Shown here: piece by piece, positions 18,585 through 27,196 of the stretch | Layout: each line of letters starts with the position of its first letter | Numbering within the stretch: the first letter of the stretch is position 1 | Assembly (NCBI GenBank): GCA_000283575.1 | Contig: AP012044.1 | Coordinates: 3,348,001 to 3,412,000 of the forward strand | Direction of reading: 5' to 3' | DNA: 64,000 nucleotides | Source of the DNA: Oscillibacter valericigenes Sjm18-20 | GTDB taxonomy: Bacteria; Bacillota; Clostridia; Oscillospirales; Oscillospiraceae | Program-made: the position numbers and the translations under genes | Notes under the pieces: generated by a model | The model's database searches: none | Told to the model about the DNA's origin: nothing | What the model saw: the letters and a program-made list of their open reading frames with translations, nothing else

Positions 18585-20213
18585 TTACTTTACGTCTTTT
18601 CCCCGGCGGGCCATCACAGCCAGCACCAGGAGCATCAATACTACACCCAGCGGCAGCGCCAGCCATGTTGGAAGTCCGACCGCGGCAAAAATGCCCGCCG
18701 CGACATAGGTCACACAGCTCACCGCCGCCGCCGTCATGGCGTAGGGCAGCTGCGTGGTCACATGGCTCACATGGTCGCACTGCGCGCCGGCGGAGGCCAT
18801 GATTGTCGTGTCGGAAATGGGGGAGCAGTGATCCCCGCAAACCGCGCCAGCCATGCAGGCGGAAACGCACACAATGCTCAGGGGATTTCCGCTCTCCAAC
18901 GGGAAAACGCTGAGCACAATGGGAATCAAAATGCCGAAAGTACCCCAGGACGTACCGGTGGCGAAAGCCAGGAAACAGCCGATCATAAATACGATAGCGG
19001 GCAACAAAAGCTGGAATCCGGCGGCAGAGCCCTTTACCACGGAGGCGACGAATTCCCGGGCGCCCAGAGAGTCGGTCATGGCCTTCAGGCTCCAGGCAAA
19101 GGTCAGAATCAAAATGGCCGGGACCATGGCCTTGAAGCCCTCCGGAATGCAGTCCATCATCTCCTTGAATTTCATCCGGCGACGGAGCAGATAGAATACG
19201 ACTGTAAATACCAGTCCAAACGCGCTGCCCAGCAACAGTCCCACGGAGGCGTCGGACCCGGAAAAGGCATCCACAAAGCTGGCTCCGGAGAAAAAGCCGC
19301 CGGAGTAGATCATGCCGATTATACAAAAGACCACCAGCACCGCGATGGGCGCCACCAGATCCAGCACGGTTCCGCACTCCGCGGCGGCACTCTCGTCCGC
19401 CCCGGCATAGGGATTCTTGCCGGAGAACAGGTCGCCTTTGGCGGCGTTTGCCTCGTGGATGGCCATGGGGCCGAAGTCCGCTTTCATCAGCACCAGTCCC
19501 ACCATCATCACGATGGTCAGCAGTGCGTAGTAATTATAGGGAATGGCCCGGATAAACAGCGCCAGGCCGGACCCGTCCTCCACGAATCCGCTGACGGCGG
19601 CAGCCCAGGAGGAGATCGGCGCAATGATGCACACCGGTGCGGCGGTGGCGTCGATCAGATAGGCCAGCTTCGCCCGGGAGACCTGATGGCTGTCTGTCAC
19701 GGGACGCATGACGCTGCCCACAGTAAGGCAGTTGAAATAGTCGTCAATAAAAATCAGAACGCCCAGCACAATGGTGGCCAGCTGGGCGCCTACCCGGGTC
19801 TTGATGTTCTTTTGCGCCCAGCGTCCAAAAGCGGCGGAGCCGCCCGCCCGGTTCATAAGACACACCATAGCCCCCAAAATCACCAAAAACACCAAAATAC
19901 CCACATTGTACCCGTTCGCCAGCACGGAGACAATTCCGTCCTGAAACACATGAGTGACGGTCCCCTCAAACGTGAAACCGGACCACAACAGCCCGCCGGT
20001 GAGAATACCGAGGAAGAGCGAGGAATAGACCTCCTTGGTAATCAGGGCCAGCGCAATGGCCACCACCGGCGGAAGCAGGGACCAGACCGTCTCGTAAAAC
20101 CAGGGGACCGCCCCGGTCCCCTCCTCGGCGGCAAGGGCCGGAATTACCAGCAGGACCAGCAGCACGGCGGCCAGCCCCACCGCTGTCCGCGCCCGGCGCG
20201 TTTTGTTTTCCAT
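18585..20213 (-). CDS. NhaC-family transporter, probably a lysine transporter
   Basis: The 542-residue membrane protein has roughly a dozen hydrophobic segments and typical NhaC-type stretches (LGILTGGLLWSG, LIFIDDYFNCLTVGSVMRP, GTSWGTFGILIPIVLS, GDHCSPISDTTIMASAG). The family is annotated as Na+/H+ antiporters. Its leader contains a lysine riboswitch with terminator (20226-20455), and NhaC-type genes under this riboswitch were proposed as lysine transporters (LysW) in comparative work. Lysine uptake is therefore the more likely function. It is a single-gene unit ended by a strong terminator. Confidence 0.9.
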   Translation of the reverse strand: MENKTRRARTAVGLAAVLLVLLVIPALAAEEGTGAVPWFYETVWSLLPPVVAIALALITKEVYSSLFLGILTGGLLWSGFTFEGTVTHVFQDGIVSVLANGYNVGILVFLVILGAMVCLMNRAGGSAAFGRWAQKNIKTRVGAQLATIVLGVLIFIDDYFNCLTVGSVMRPVTDSHQVSRAKLAYLIDATAAPVCIIAPISSWAAAVSGFVEDGSGLALFIRAIPYNYYALLTIVMMVGLVLMKADFGPMAIHEANAAKGDLFSGKNPYAGADESAAAECGTVLDLVAPIAVLVVFCIIGMIYSGGFFSGASFVDAFSGSDASVGLLLGSAFGLVFTVVFYLLRRRMKFKEMMDCIPEGFKAMVPAILILTFAWSLKAMTDSLGAREFVASVVKGSAAGFQLLLPAIVFMIGCFLAFATGTSWGTFGILIPIVLSVFPLESGNPLSIVCVSACMAGAVCGDHCSPISDTTIMASAGAQCDHVSHVTTQLPYAMTAAAVSCVTYVAAGIFAAVGLPTWLALPLGVVLMLLVLAVMARRGKDVK

Positions 20214-20225
20214 CGAAATTCCTCC

Positions 20226-20259
20226 AAAAAAATAAAGTCATGACATTGCGTCATGACTT
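20226..20259 (-). terminator. Riboswitch-controlled terminator
   Basis: AAGTCATGAC and GTCATGACTT form a perfect 10-bp stem with a 5-base loop, followed on the minus strand by TTATTTTTTT. It lies between the lysine aptamer and the ribosome binding site of the transporter. Confidence 0.9.
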
Positions 20260-20274
20260 CATACATTTGGCTTG

Positions 20275-20455
20275 TACGAATCACGACAGCGCTCCGCCCC
20301 ACAGGGCGACAGTCCGGCGGATGTTCTCCGCCGGCCCGGCTCCATCTTCCGTCAGGCTACGGAAAACAAAACCTCGGCGGCAGTCCCTTTCCCGTTCCCC
20401 TCTAGGCCCGCTGTTGGGAAACGCTACTTTTGGCTGCCGCGCCTCTATCATGCAG
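20275..20455 (-). promoter_or_regulatory. Lysine riboswitch (L box) aptamer
   Basis: Reading the minus strand from 20455, conserved L-box blocks appear in order: GATAGAGGCGCGG, AAAAGTAG, GGGAAAGGGACTGCCGCCGAGG split around its stem, and GTCGCCCTG...GGAGCGCTGTCG. The terminal helix (AGAGGCGCGGCAG with CTGCCGCC) is evident. Followed by an intrinsic terminator, this is an OFF switch: lysine binding should favour termination. Confidence 0.9.
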
Positions 20456-20463
20456 TACATTTG

Positions 20464-20491
20464 ATTATAACAAACCTCCTATAAATGTCAA
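20464..20491 (-). promoter_or_regulatory. Promoter of the riboswitch-transporter unit
   Basis: Perfect -35 TTGACA (20491-20486) and perfect -10 TATAAT (20469-20464) with a 16-bp spacer on the minus strand, placing the start just before the aptamer. Confidence 0.85.
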
Positions 20492-20544
20492 TCATTTCAG
20501 TCAAAAATCCACCATTCGTCCCAAGTTTCCCGTTTTTCTTCCGC

Positions 20545-20976
20545 TCAGCGAAGCAGTTCTCCAATCCGGGACTCCCCATACACCGGGATGCCTCCGGCCA
20601 GCAGCAGTGCCGACGTCACACCGTCCCCGGCAATAAGTCCGCCGGAAAAAGTCCCGTCGTGAATGGCTCCCCTTCCGCAGGAAGGACTGCGCTCCTTCAA
20701 CACCGCCGCCTCGCAGCCGTACAGCCTTGCCAGCTTCAGCACAGCCGCCGCACCCCGCCGGTATGCCGCTGTTACATCCGTACCGTCGGCGGTAAAAACA
20801 CCCTCGCCCCGGCGCTCCGCCGGCGGGCGGGGCGTGGAAAGTCCCCCCATCTGCTCCGGGCAGACCGGAATACAGGTATGCCACTGCAACAGCGCCTCCA
20901 TCCCGGGACAGCACTTCGACGTACCGTCATACCGACAGGGAATGCCCAAAAGACATGCGGAAACCAAAATCCTCAT
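20545..20976 (-). CDS. DUF523 family protein
   Basis: The 143-residue protein begins MRILVSACLLGIPCRYDG and has the family's conserved cysteines (SACLLG, SKCCPG, SPSCGRGAIHDGTFSG). DUF523 proteins are of uncertain function; the conserved cysteines suggest metal or cluster binding, which is inference. I start it at 20976, where GAGGAAT precedes ATG. The frame upstream of that point overlaps the preceding DUF3783 gene. It follows that gene by 5 bp and is in its operon. Confidence 0.9.
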   Translation of the reverse strand: MRILVSACLLGIPCRYDGTSKCCPGMEALLQWHTCIPVCPEQMGGLSTPRPPAERRGEGVFTADGTDVTAAYRRGAAAVLKLARLYGCEAAVLKERSPSCGRGAIHDGTFSGGLIAGDGVTSALLLAGGIPVYGESRIGELLR

Positions 20977-20981
20977 ATTCC

Positions 20982-21362
20982 TCACTTTCCCTTTTGACGC
21001 TCTTCCATGGTGCGCCGCTCTTTTTGCAGTTCCGCGAACAGCGCGATGCCGTCCCACTCCTGATTCCAGGCGGTCAGGACCGCCTTGTAGCATTCCGGGC
21101 CGATCCCGGCCTGCCGCAAGGCGGGCAGAATGTCGTCCATCTGGTCGTCCATATCACAGAAGACCATCATCCGGCCACCCAGCTTTCCGGAAAATACGCC
21201 CTCCCGGGCCGGCCGAGTCTTCCGGCCCACCAGCGCGCCGATGGGCGTACGCCAGCCGTCGCGCCAGATTGGCCTCACCTCCGCCTGAAACGGTCCGGCG
21301 GCGGCCTTTACCGCCAGAATGTCATTCAGCTCCTCAAAGCCATAGAGTAAAATTGTTCCCAT
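20982..21362 (-). CDS. DUF3783 domain-containing protein
   Basis: The 126-residue protein matches the DUF3783 type common in Clostridia (starts MGTILLYGFEELNDILAV; C-terminal MDDILPALRQAGIGPECYKAVLT), in which the C-terminal half carries the conserved domain. Its function is unknown. It lies between the Nudix gene (22 bp upstream) and DUF523 on the same strand, forming a small operon of housekeeping-type genes. Confidence 0.8.
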   Translation of the reverse strand: MGTILLYGFEELNDILAVKAAAGPFQAEVRPIWRDGWRTPIGALVGRKTRPAREGVFSGKLGGRMMVFCDMDDQMDDILPALRQAGIGPECYKAVLTAWNQEWDGIALFAELQKERRTMEERQKGK

Positions 21363-21384
21363 TTTATGTTCCTTTCCGCCACAC

Positions 21385-21855
21385 TCAGATTTTCAGGGGC
21401 TTCCCGTTCAGTGCAGCCTCCACCAGCGCCTCTCCCTCATAGCGCAGCTTCAGGGAGAAAAACGGCGCGTCGGATTCCAGCAAATCCAGGAAAATGTGGT
21501 CGCCTCTCCACAGCGGCATCTTTCTCAGTTCCCGCTTTCCGATCCACTGGAGGTCCCCCTCGTTGCACACGATCTGCTCCCCCGTCCATCGGTCCGCGGT
21601 AAAAAGATGCATATACTCGCCCTCCCATGTATCGGAGAGAAAAGTGACGAGGCCCCGGTAGCGCCAATTCTCCAGCGTTAGGCCGGTCTCCTCCTTCGCC
21701 TCCCGCAGGACACACTCCTCCGGCGTCTCGCCCTCCAGAAACTTTCCGCCCACACCGATCCATTTGTCGTGATTCAGGTCATTTTTCTTCTTCACGCGAT
21801 GGAGCATCAGGTATTGCTCTCCCCGCTCCAGATAACATAGGGTGGTATTTAACAC
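21385..21855 (-). CDS. Nudix hydrolase, 8-oxo-dGTP diphosphatase type
   Basis: The Nudix box GKFLEGETPEECVLREAKEETGL reads as G...REAKEETG with the expected spacing (split here for length). Such enzymes hydrolyse oxidised nucleotides such as 8-oxo-dGTP; the LNHDKWIGVGG stretch before the box is typical of this subgroup. I choose the GTG at 21855 as the start because GGAGGA lies 7 bases upstream, giving 156 residues; the ATG at 21870 lacks a site. It is the first gene of the Nudix-DUF3783-DUF523 set. Confidence 0.9.
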   Translation of the reverse strand: MLNTTLCYLERGEQYLMLHRVKKKNDLNHDKWIGVGGKFLEGETPEECVLREAKEETGLTLENWRYRGLVTFLSDTWEGEYMHLFTADRWTGEQIVCNEGDLQWIGKRELRKMPLWRGDHIFLDLLESDAPFFSLKLRYEGEALVEAALNGKPLKI

Positions 21856-22005
21856 AGCCGATTCCTCCATAAGTGCTTTTTTCTCATTATAACCAGTTTT
21901 CCGCAAATGGCAAGATGCAGCCGCGCGGCGCGGGACGGGGACGCCGCCTGACGGTGGTGATTCTCCGCTCCGCGCCGCGCGCAACAATTCTCCCCGCCCC
22001 GCAGG

Positions 22006-23355
22006 TCAGATTTTTTTCCGATAGAAACAGTTGCCCACCAGCATAAACGCGACGTAAATGGCCAGATAGTAATAGACCTTCACGCCGTACCCGGCAAAAG
22101 CTGCATACACCATGAATAAGCACCCGCACAATCCCAGTACCGGCATCACAAACCGCTTAAAGCCGTTCAGCTCCCGCTCCTTGCGCATGAACTGGATAAA
22201 CATGGCGACATACATACCGTACAGCGTGATGATCGGAAGCTCCGAGGAATCGAAACAGAAAGGGCCGAACCATCCATCGGTCAGGTTCGCTCCGTAGAAG
22301 TACAGCAGCCAAAACGCGGCAAAAGCCAGAGACAGCGTCGCGGAGTTGCTGGGTATGTTGGTCACCGGGTCAACCTTGTCGAACATCTCCGGCCTCGGTC
22401 CCTCGCCCCGGGCGGCTATCGCATAAAAGCTGCGGCAATTGGAGAGCATCAACCCGTTCAGCGTCCCCAGGCAGGAAATCACGATCAGCACGAATACCAC
22501 GGTGCCCGCGGCCCCGCCGAACACCCGCTGATAGGCCATCTTCGCGGCGGCCTCGCCACTGGCCATCAGCTCCTCGGTGGTCACTGCGCCGTTCAATCCG
22601 ATGTAGTAAAGGATGTAAGTGGCCACCACAATGAAGGAGCCCAGCACCAGTGCCCGGGGCAGATTCCTTTTGGCGTCCTTCAGCTCCGCATTGATCGAGG
22701 TGGCCAGAATCCAGCCCTCATAGGCAAAGGCCACCGCCACGGTGGACTTCATCAGCCCCTCCCCGGCGGAGACCGTACCGGTGGAGATGGTGGCGAAATT
22801 CTGCGCCATCTGGCCGTTGCTGAGTCCCACGGCGGTACCCACCACCGCCATCAGCAGCAGCGGCACCATTTTGATGACCGTGGTAGAAATCTGAAACCTG
22901 CCCGCAATACGGGGAGACAGGGCGTTGAGAGCATAGTCCACACACAGGAAGAAGCAAGCCAGCACCAGACAGGACCCACCGGTAATATCCCAGCCCATCA
23001 GCACGGAGAAATACCGCGCGGACACCCAGGCCAGTACGCTGGTCAGCGCCGGCGTATAGATCGTGGCCATAAACCAGCCGACCAGATAAGCATACCGATT
23101 CCCAACCGTGGCCTCGGCGTAGTCCACCAGACCATTGACCTTCTCATACCGGGTCGCCATCGTGGCAAAGACATAGGAGCAGACGATCATGATCGCGCCC
23201 ACGATCAGCCAAGCCAGAATGCCCAGCGGCATATTGCCGCCGGTTTGCACCAGCACCGCCTCTGCCTTGAAGAACACGCCGGAACCGATGACGATGCCCA
23301 CCACCATACAAATCGCCGTAGGCAATCCATATTTCTTCTTCAACCCATTTTCCAT
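22006..23355 (-). CDS. APC-superfamily amino acid permease
   Basis: The 449-residue protein shows about 12 membrane segments and the N-terminal APC signature (GLPTAICMVVGIVIGSGVFF). Members exchange or symport amino acids; similarity is to the serine/threonine exchanger (SteT-like) group, so a polar or neutral amino acid is plausible. The ATG at 23355 has GAGGGG 7-8 bases upstream and is preferred over the longer frame to 23412. It is transcribed alone. No riboswitch or T-box was found upstream. Confidence 0.88.
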   Translation of the reverse strand: MENGLKKKYGLPTAICMVVGIVIGSGVFFKAEAVLVQTGGNMPLGILAWLIVGAIMIVCSYVFATMATRYEKVNGLVDYAEATVGNRYAYLVGWFMATIYTPALTSVLAWVSARYFSVLMGWDITGGSCLVLACFFLCVDYALNALSPRIAGRFQISTTVIKMVPLLLMAVVGTAVGLSNGQMAQNFATISTGTVSAGEGLMKSTVAVAFAYEGWILATSINAELKDAKRNLPRALVLGSFIVVATYILYYIGLNGAVTTEELMASGEAAAKMAYQRVFGGAAGTVVFVLIVISCLGTLNGLMLSNCRSFYAIAARGEGPRPEMFDKVDPVTNIPSNSATLSLAFAAFWLLYFYGANLTDGWFGPFCFDSSELPIITLYGMYVAMFIQFMRKERELNGFKRFVMPVLGLCGCLFMVYAAFAGYGVKVYYYLAIYVAFMLVGNCFYRKKI

Positions 23356-23555
23356 TATTTTTCCCCTCATTCGCTTTAAAGTGTTGAATTTTTGTACAAT
23401 ATAGCTCATCAATCATAGCAGATTTTTGTGCACCTCGCAAGATCCTTTTAAATATTTGCAGCTTTTTCCGTGAGGAACGGATCAACCGAAAGCGGTACCC
23501 CGGCTGATACACGAAAGGCGAGCGGCGGCGCAACATGCCATAAGGCGCAGCAAAG

Positions 23556-23579
23556 AAGCGGCCCCTCCCGGGGCCGCTT
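23556..23579 (-). terminator. Hairpin after mreB
   Basis: AAGCGGCCCC pairs with GGGGCCGCTT (10 bp) and is followed on the minus strand by CTTTG, a weak U-tract. It lies 14 bp past the mreB stop. Confidence 0.6.
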
Positions 23580-23592
23580 CGGTCTGTTTAAT

Positions 23593-24612
23593 TCAGTTCA
23601 TCTGCCGCCGCCGGCTCAGGTTCTGAGTGCCGTCCTGCATATTGTTCAGCTCGTCCAGGCTCTTGCCGGTTCCCAGCGCCACGCAGGAGATAGCATCCTC
23701 TGCCACCACCGTATGGATGCCTGTCCGGGCCGCCACCAGCTTGTCAAAGCCGGATACCAAGCTGCCGCCGCCGGTCATGACGATGCCATTGGTGGAAATG
23801 TCCGCCACCAACTCGGGGGGCGTCCGCTCCAGCACGGAGTGGATAGCCTCCATGATGCGCTCCACCGGCTCCTCAAAGGCGTCCATCATCTCCGTAGAGC
23901 TGACTGTAATGATCTTGGGAAGGCCCGTCAGAAGACACCGGCCCTTCACATCCAGCGTCTCCTCCTCATCCTTGGGGAAAACGCAGCCAATCTTGATCTT
24001 CATGGACTCGGCGGTCCGCTCACCTACCAGCAGGTTGTGCTTGCGGCGCATATACTTGACCACAGCCTCGTTCAGCTGGTCGCCCGCCACCTTGATCGAG
24101 GCGGACTCCACTACGCCGCTCAGGGAGATCACCGCGATGTCGGCGGTGCCGCCGCCGATGTCCACCACCATGTGGCCGTCGGGCTTGGCGATGTCGATGC
24201 CCGCGCCAATCGCCGCGGCCACCGGTTCTTCAATGAGATATACCTTCCGGGCGCCCGCCTGAATGCCCGCGTCGATGACGGCGCGCTCCTCCACCTCCGT
24301 GATACCGGAGGGAATGCAGATAATGACTCTGGGTTTGAAGAAGGAGAAGCCCGCCACCTTCCGGATGAATTCCCGGAGCATCCGCTCGGTCATGTCATAG
24401 TCGGAAATGACTCCCTCCCGCAGGGGGCGGATCGCAATAATATTACCGGGAGTACGGCCCAGCATGGCCTGTGCGTCCGCACCCACCTGAAGCAGCTTCC
24501 CTGTGTTCTTGTCGAGCGCCACCACGCTGGGTTCGTTCAGAACAATTCCCTTACCTTTAACATATACCAAAACGGAAGCGGTACCAAGATCGATACCGAT
24601 ATCTTTTGACAT
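23593..24612 (-). CDS. mreB: Rod-shape protein MreB/Mbl, bacterial actin
   Basis: The 339-residue actin-like ATPase has phosphate-1 motif GIDLGTASVLVYV, IEEPVAAAIGAG, DIGGGTADIAVISL and the adenosine motif IVMTGGGSLVSGFD. It polymerises under the membrane and directs the elongation machinery. I place the start at 24612 (MSKDIGIDLG), since GGAGG lies 8 bases before that ATG and too close to the earlier ones. No mreC or mreD genes are nearby, so this may be the stand-alone paralogue (Mbl-type). Confidence 0.95.
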   Translation of the reverse strand: MSKDIGIDLGTASVLVYVKGKGIVLNEPSVVALDKNTGKLLQVGADAQAMLGRTPGNIIAIRPLREGVISDYDMTERMLREFIRKVAGFSFFKPRVIICIPSGITEVEERAVIDAGIQAGARKVYLIEEPVAAAIGAGIDIAKPDGHMVVDIGGGTADIAVISLSGVVESASIKVAGDQLNEAVVKYMRRKHNLLVGERTAESMKIKIGCVFPKDEEETLDVKGRCLLTGLPKIITVSSTEMMDAFEEPVERIMEAIHSVLERTPPELVADISTNGIVMTGGGSLVSGFDKLVAARTGIHTVVAEDAISCVALGTGKSLDELNNMQDGTQNLSRRRQMN

Positions 24613-24764
24613 GGACATAGCCTCCACCTCTTGCTCTTTCTGCAGTATTTTCTGCCAAACTCTTTAAATTATGAGAAGCGGTTATTACCGCACACAGTCA
24701 TACGAATACATTATACTGATGGCTCCAGCGGATTGCAAGCACATTCTGCAAGATCCAAAAATTT

Positions 24765-25451
24765 TCAACTTTTTTCGGCCCCGGCGCGCTGCGTTTCCTC
24801 TTCCGGACGAGTTCGTGCCACCACCGCGCAGAACACCCGTTCCGCCCCGCCGCTTCTCAGCGTGCGGACACACTCCGTCAGTGTGGAGCCGGTGGTGCAG
24901 ATATCGTCAATCAACAAAATCCGACGGCCCGCCACCTGTGCGCCCGGCGCGATTTCATACATGCCCAGGACGTTGGCCCGGCGCGCCGCAGCGTCGGTAA
25001 GTCCCGACTGAGCCGGGTTGTCCCCATTCTTCACAAGGAGCCGCTCCGGCGCGGTCCCCCACAGGCGGCAGGCGGACTCCGCCAGCAGCCGCGCCTGGTC
25101 ATAGCCCCGCTTTTTCAGCCGCCCCGGCCCCACCGGCACCCAGGTCACCGCATCAAACTCCCCGGAAAACCGCTCCGCCGCACATCGGGCCAACAACTCG
25201 CCCAGCGGCGGTGCCAGATGGTCCGCGCCGTGAAACTTCAGGCGCAGCAACGCATCCCGCACCGTACCCTCATAAAAAAGCGGTGCGGCACACACAAGCT
25301 CGTCCGCCCCTGTACGGAGGCTCTCCTCCCCTTTTGTCCACGGCAAAGATTTTTCACAGGCTCTGCAGACTGCCGCCCCGTCCACGACGCGGCGGCAGAA
25401 GGCGCATTTCGGCGGGAACAACAGATCCAAAATCGCTCCGATAACGTTCAT
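24765..25451 (-). CDS. ComF-family phosphoribosyltransferase-like protein
   Basis: The 228-residue protein has an N-terminal four-cysteine zinc motif (CAFCRRVVDGAAVCRACEK) and the C-terminal phosphoribosyltransferase-like motif LLIDDICTTGSTLTECV. ComF is required for DNA uptake in competent Bacillus and associates with the ComFA helicase; it is widespread in non-competent species as well. Its start overlaps the end of the XRE regulator gene by 4 bp. Confidence 0.92.
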   Translation of the reverse strand: MNVIGAILDLLFPPKCAFCRRVVDGAAVCRACEKSLPWTKGEESLRTGADELVCAAPLFYEGTVRDALLRLKFHGADHLAPPLGELLARCAAERFSGEFDAVTWVPVGPGRLKKRGYDQARLLAESACRLWGTAPERLLVKNGDNPAQSGLTDAAARRANVLGMYEIAPGAQVAGRRILLIDDICTTGSTLTECVRTLRSGGAERVFCAVVARTRPEEETQRAGAEKS

Positions 25452-25681
25452 CTGGCCCGCCGCCTCCGGGGATAGGGGGCCGCCTCGTCCGTGAGGCCCA
25501 CCAGATAGTCCACGCTGACGCCGTAGTATTCCGCAAGTTGGACCACTACGTCCAACGGATAATTCAACACGCCTATCTCATATTGAGAATACGTGTTTTG
25601 CTTCACATGTAGCACTTCCGCAATTGCTTTCTGCGTCAGACCCCGATCGATCCGCAAACTGCGAATGCGCTCATATTTCAA
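25448..25681 (-). CDS. XRE-family helix-turn-helix regulator
   Basis: The small protein carries a Cro/CI-type helix-turn-helix (LTQKAIAEVLHVKQNTYSQYE) followed by AEYYGVSVDYLVGLTDE, as in many Clostridial XRE regulators. I favour the TTG at 25681 (reads MKYERIRSLR) because GTGAGGA lies 8 bases upstream and this is the customary N-terminus of the family. Starts at 25702/25705 are possible. Two short dyads upstream may be its operators. It is cotranscribed with comF through a 4-bp overlap. Confidence 0.85.
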   Translation of the reverse strand: MKYERIRSLRIDRGLTQKAIAEVLHVKQNTYSQYEIGVLNYPLDVVVQLAEYYGVSVDYLVGLTDEAAPYPRRRRAR

Positions 25682-25721
25682 AATTTCAGTCCTCACTTCC
25701 ATCACCTAGACGGAAGTATAT

Positions 25722-25774
25722 GTATCTCAAAATAAGATACCCACCAATTATCCTGAAATCAGATATTTTCAGTT
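25722..25774. promoter_or_regulatory. Two dyads upstream of the XRE gene, candidate operators
   Basis: GTATCT-7 bp-AGATAC (25722-25740) and CTGAAA-8 bp-TTTCAG (25754-25774). The first overlaps the spacer of a possible promoter with -10 TATACT at 25720-25715. Autoregulation is inference. 25775-25867 holds nothing else recognised. Confidence 0.35.
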
Positions 25775-25867
25775 AGTGGAGCGCAGGCTGATCAAAAAAA
25801 TCTTAATTGTCCCGGCGGAAAAACTACGCTTTAAAAAGTGCAGTCCTCCCGTCGGAACAGTGCACAG

Positions 25868-26776
25868 TTACCCCATAACATAGTGGGCCGCCAGAAGCGC
25901 CAGCACCCCCGAGATCCCCGCCTGGGCAGCCTTACCTATAAGGCAGTTCCGGGTGGAAAGCCCGCTGTCCGCCAGCACCGCCAACGTCTGGCACAGCACG
26001 GAAACCCCTCCCCATCCTGAAAGGACCGCGGCCAGAACGAACCCGGCGGACCCCTGAGGCAGTAGCGGGATCACGGAAAACAACTCCAAAAAGCCCACTA
26101 CCGCCGCGCCGGCTATACCGGTAAGCCTCCGCAGGGGCCGCGCCAGTACGTAAAACACCGTGACAAACGCGCAGATGTTCAACATGGACTCCAGCGCCCG
26201 GCGCACCGATCCCACAACGGCCGCAGAGACCGGGACGGCCCGCGCCGTGTATCTCCTCTGGGGGCGGGTGCGCCGCGCGGCCCCACCCCGAAACAAAATT
26301 CCTGTCAGCAGGGCAGAAAGCACGTGGATGAGCCACAGCCAGATGCCCACACGGATGCTGCCAAATACCCCCGCACCCAAAACGCTTATGAGAAAAGCCG
26401 GGTTGGCCGTGTTGCAAAATGCCAGCAGCCGCTCCGCCTCCGCCTCGCTGACCAGGTTTTCCCGGTACAGCTCCGCCGCGGTCCTCGCCCCGATGGGATA
26501 GCCCCCCACAAGGCCCAGAATCAGCGCCGTGGCTCCCGCTCCGTCCACCCGGAACAGCGGCCACATCAAAAATTCCAGCCGGGGAGCCAGAACCTCCCCC
26601 ACCCCAAGTGATACCAGCAGAGAGCTGGCGGCGAGGAAGAGAAATTGAGAGGGGATCACCGTCTCGGCACACAGAGCAAGCGCCTCACTCACACTCTGCC
26701 GAACCCCATCCGCATCTGCCAGCAATGCCGCCAGCCCAAGCGCCGCCAACAGACACAACATCGCTTTCTTCTTCAC
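25868..26776 (-). CDS. ylbJ: Sporulation integral membrane protein YlbJ
   Basis: The 302-residue membrane protein contains the YlbJ/nucleoside-recognition pattern LGLVGGYPIGARTAAELY, then AEAERLLAFCNTANPAF. In Bacillus subtilis YlbJ is needed for sporulation. The frame is open to 27034 but only the part from GTG 26776 (VKKKAMLCLLAALGL) is protein-like, and GGGGGG precedes that GTG. It is divergent from the yqfC operon. Its presence indicates an endospore former. Confidence 0.88.
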   Translation of the reverse strand: MKKKAMLCLLAALGLAALLADADGVRQSVSEALALCAETVIPSQFLFLAASSLLVSLGVGEVLAPRLEFLMWPLFRVDGAGATALILGLVGGYPIGARTAAELYRENLVSEAEAERLLAFCNTANPAFLISVLGAGVFGSIRVGIWLWLIHVLSALLTGILFRGGAARRTRPQRRYTARAVPVSAAVVGSVRRALESMLNICAFVTVFYVLARPLRRLTGIAGAAVVGFLELFSVIPLLPQGSAGFVLAAVLSGWGGVSVLCQTLAVLADSGLSTRNCLIGKAAQAGISGVLALLAAHYVMG

Positions 26777-26902
26777 CCGACCGCCCCCCTCGGGACACCC
26801 TATGCGCCTGCGCGGGCGGTCATGCCTGTGGACGCGGTGGAAAAATGCTCCCTTCAGGCAAGTTTTTCCCCCTGCCCTCATACAGTTGAGCGAGGTGAGA
26901 CG

Positions 26903-27196
26903 ATGGAAAAACGCAAGCGGCGGGATACGCCGCTGACGGAGCTGGCAGAACTGTTCGACCTCCCCGGTGACGTGGTGGCGGGGCTGTGCCATTTGGAGAT
27001 GATCGGCGACAGGAGGCTGTTTCTGGAGCACCACAGCGGCATTTTATCTTACAGCGACCAGCAGGTCGACGTGAACACCCCCGGCGGCATTCTGCGGGTC
27101 AAAGGCCGGGGATTGACGCTGGAGGCCATGACGGGGGAAGAGCTGCGGATCGGCGGCACGGTGGATGGAGTGGAGTGGGTGAGGGCGGATGCTTGA
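26903..27196 (+). CDS. yqfC: Sporulation protein YqfC
   Basis: The 97-residue protein (MEKRKRRDTPLTELAELFDL, then HLEMIGDRRLFLEHH and GGILRVKGRGLTLEAMTG) matches YqfC, a small sporulation protein controlled by SigE in Bacillus. The ATG at 26903 follows GAGGTGAG; the longer open frame upstream is not protein-like. It overlaps yqfD by 8 bp, the usual gene order. Confidence 0.9.
   Translation: MEKRKRRDTPLTELAELFDLPGDVVAGLCHLEMIGDRRLFLEHHSGILSYSDQQVDVNTPGGILRVKGRGLTLEAMTGEELRIGGTVDGVEWVRADA

Noticed and set aside
26870-26900. SigE-like -10 CATACAGT in front of yqfC
   Set aside because: Too close to the ribosome binding site to give a usable leader, and no matching -35 was found.
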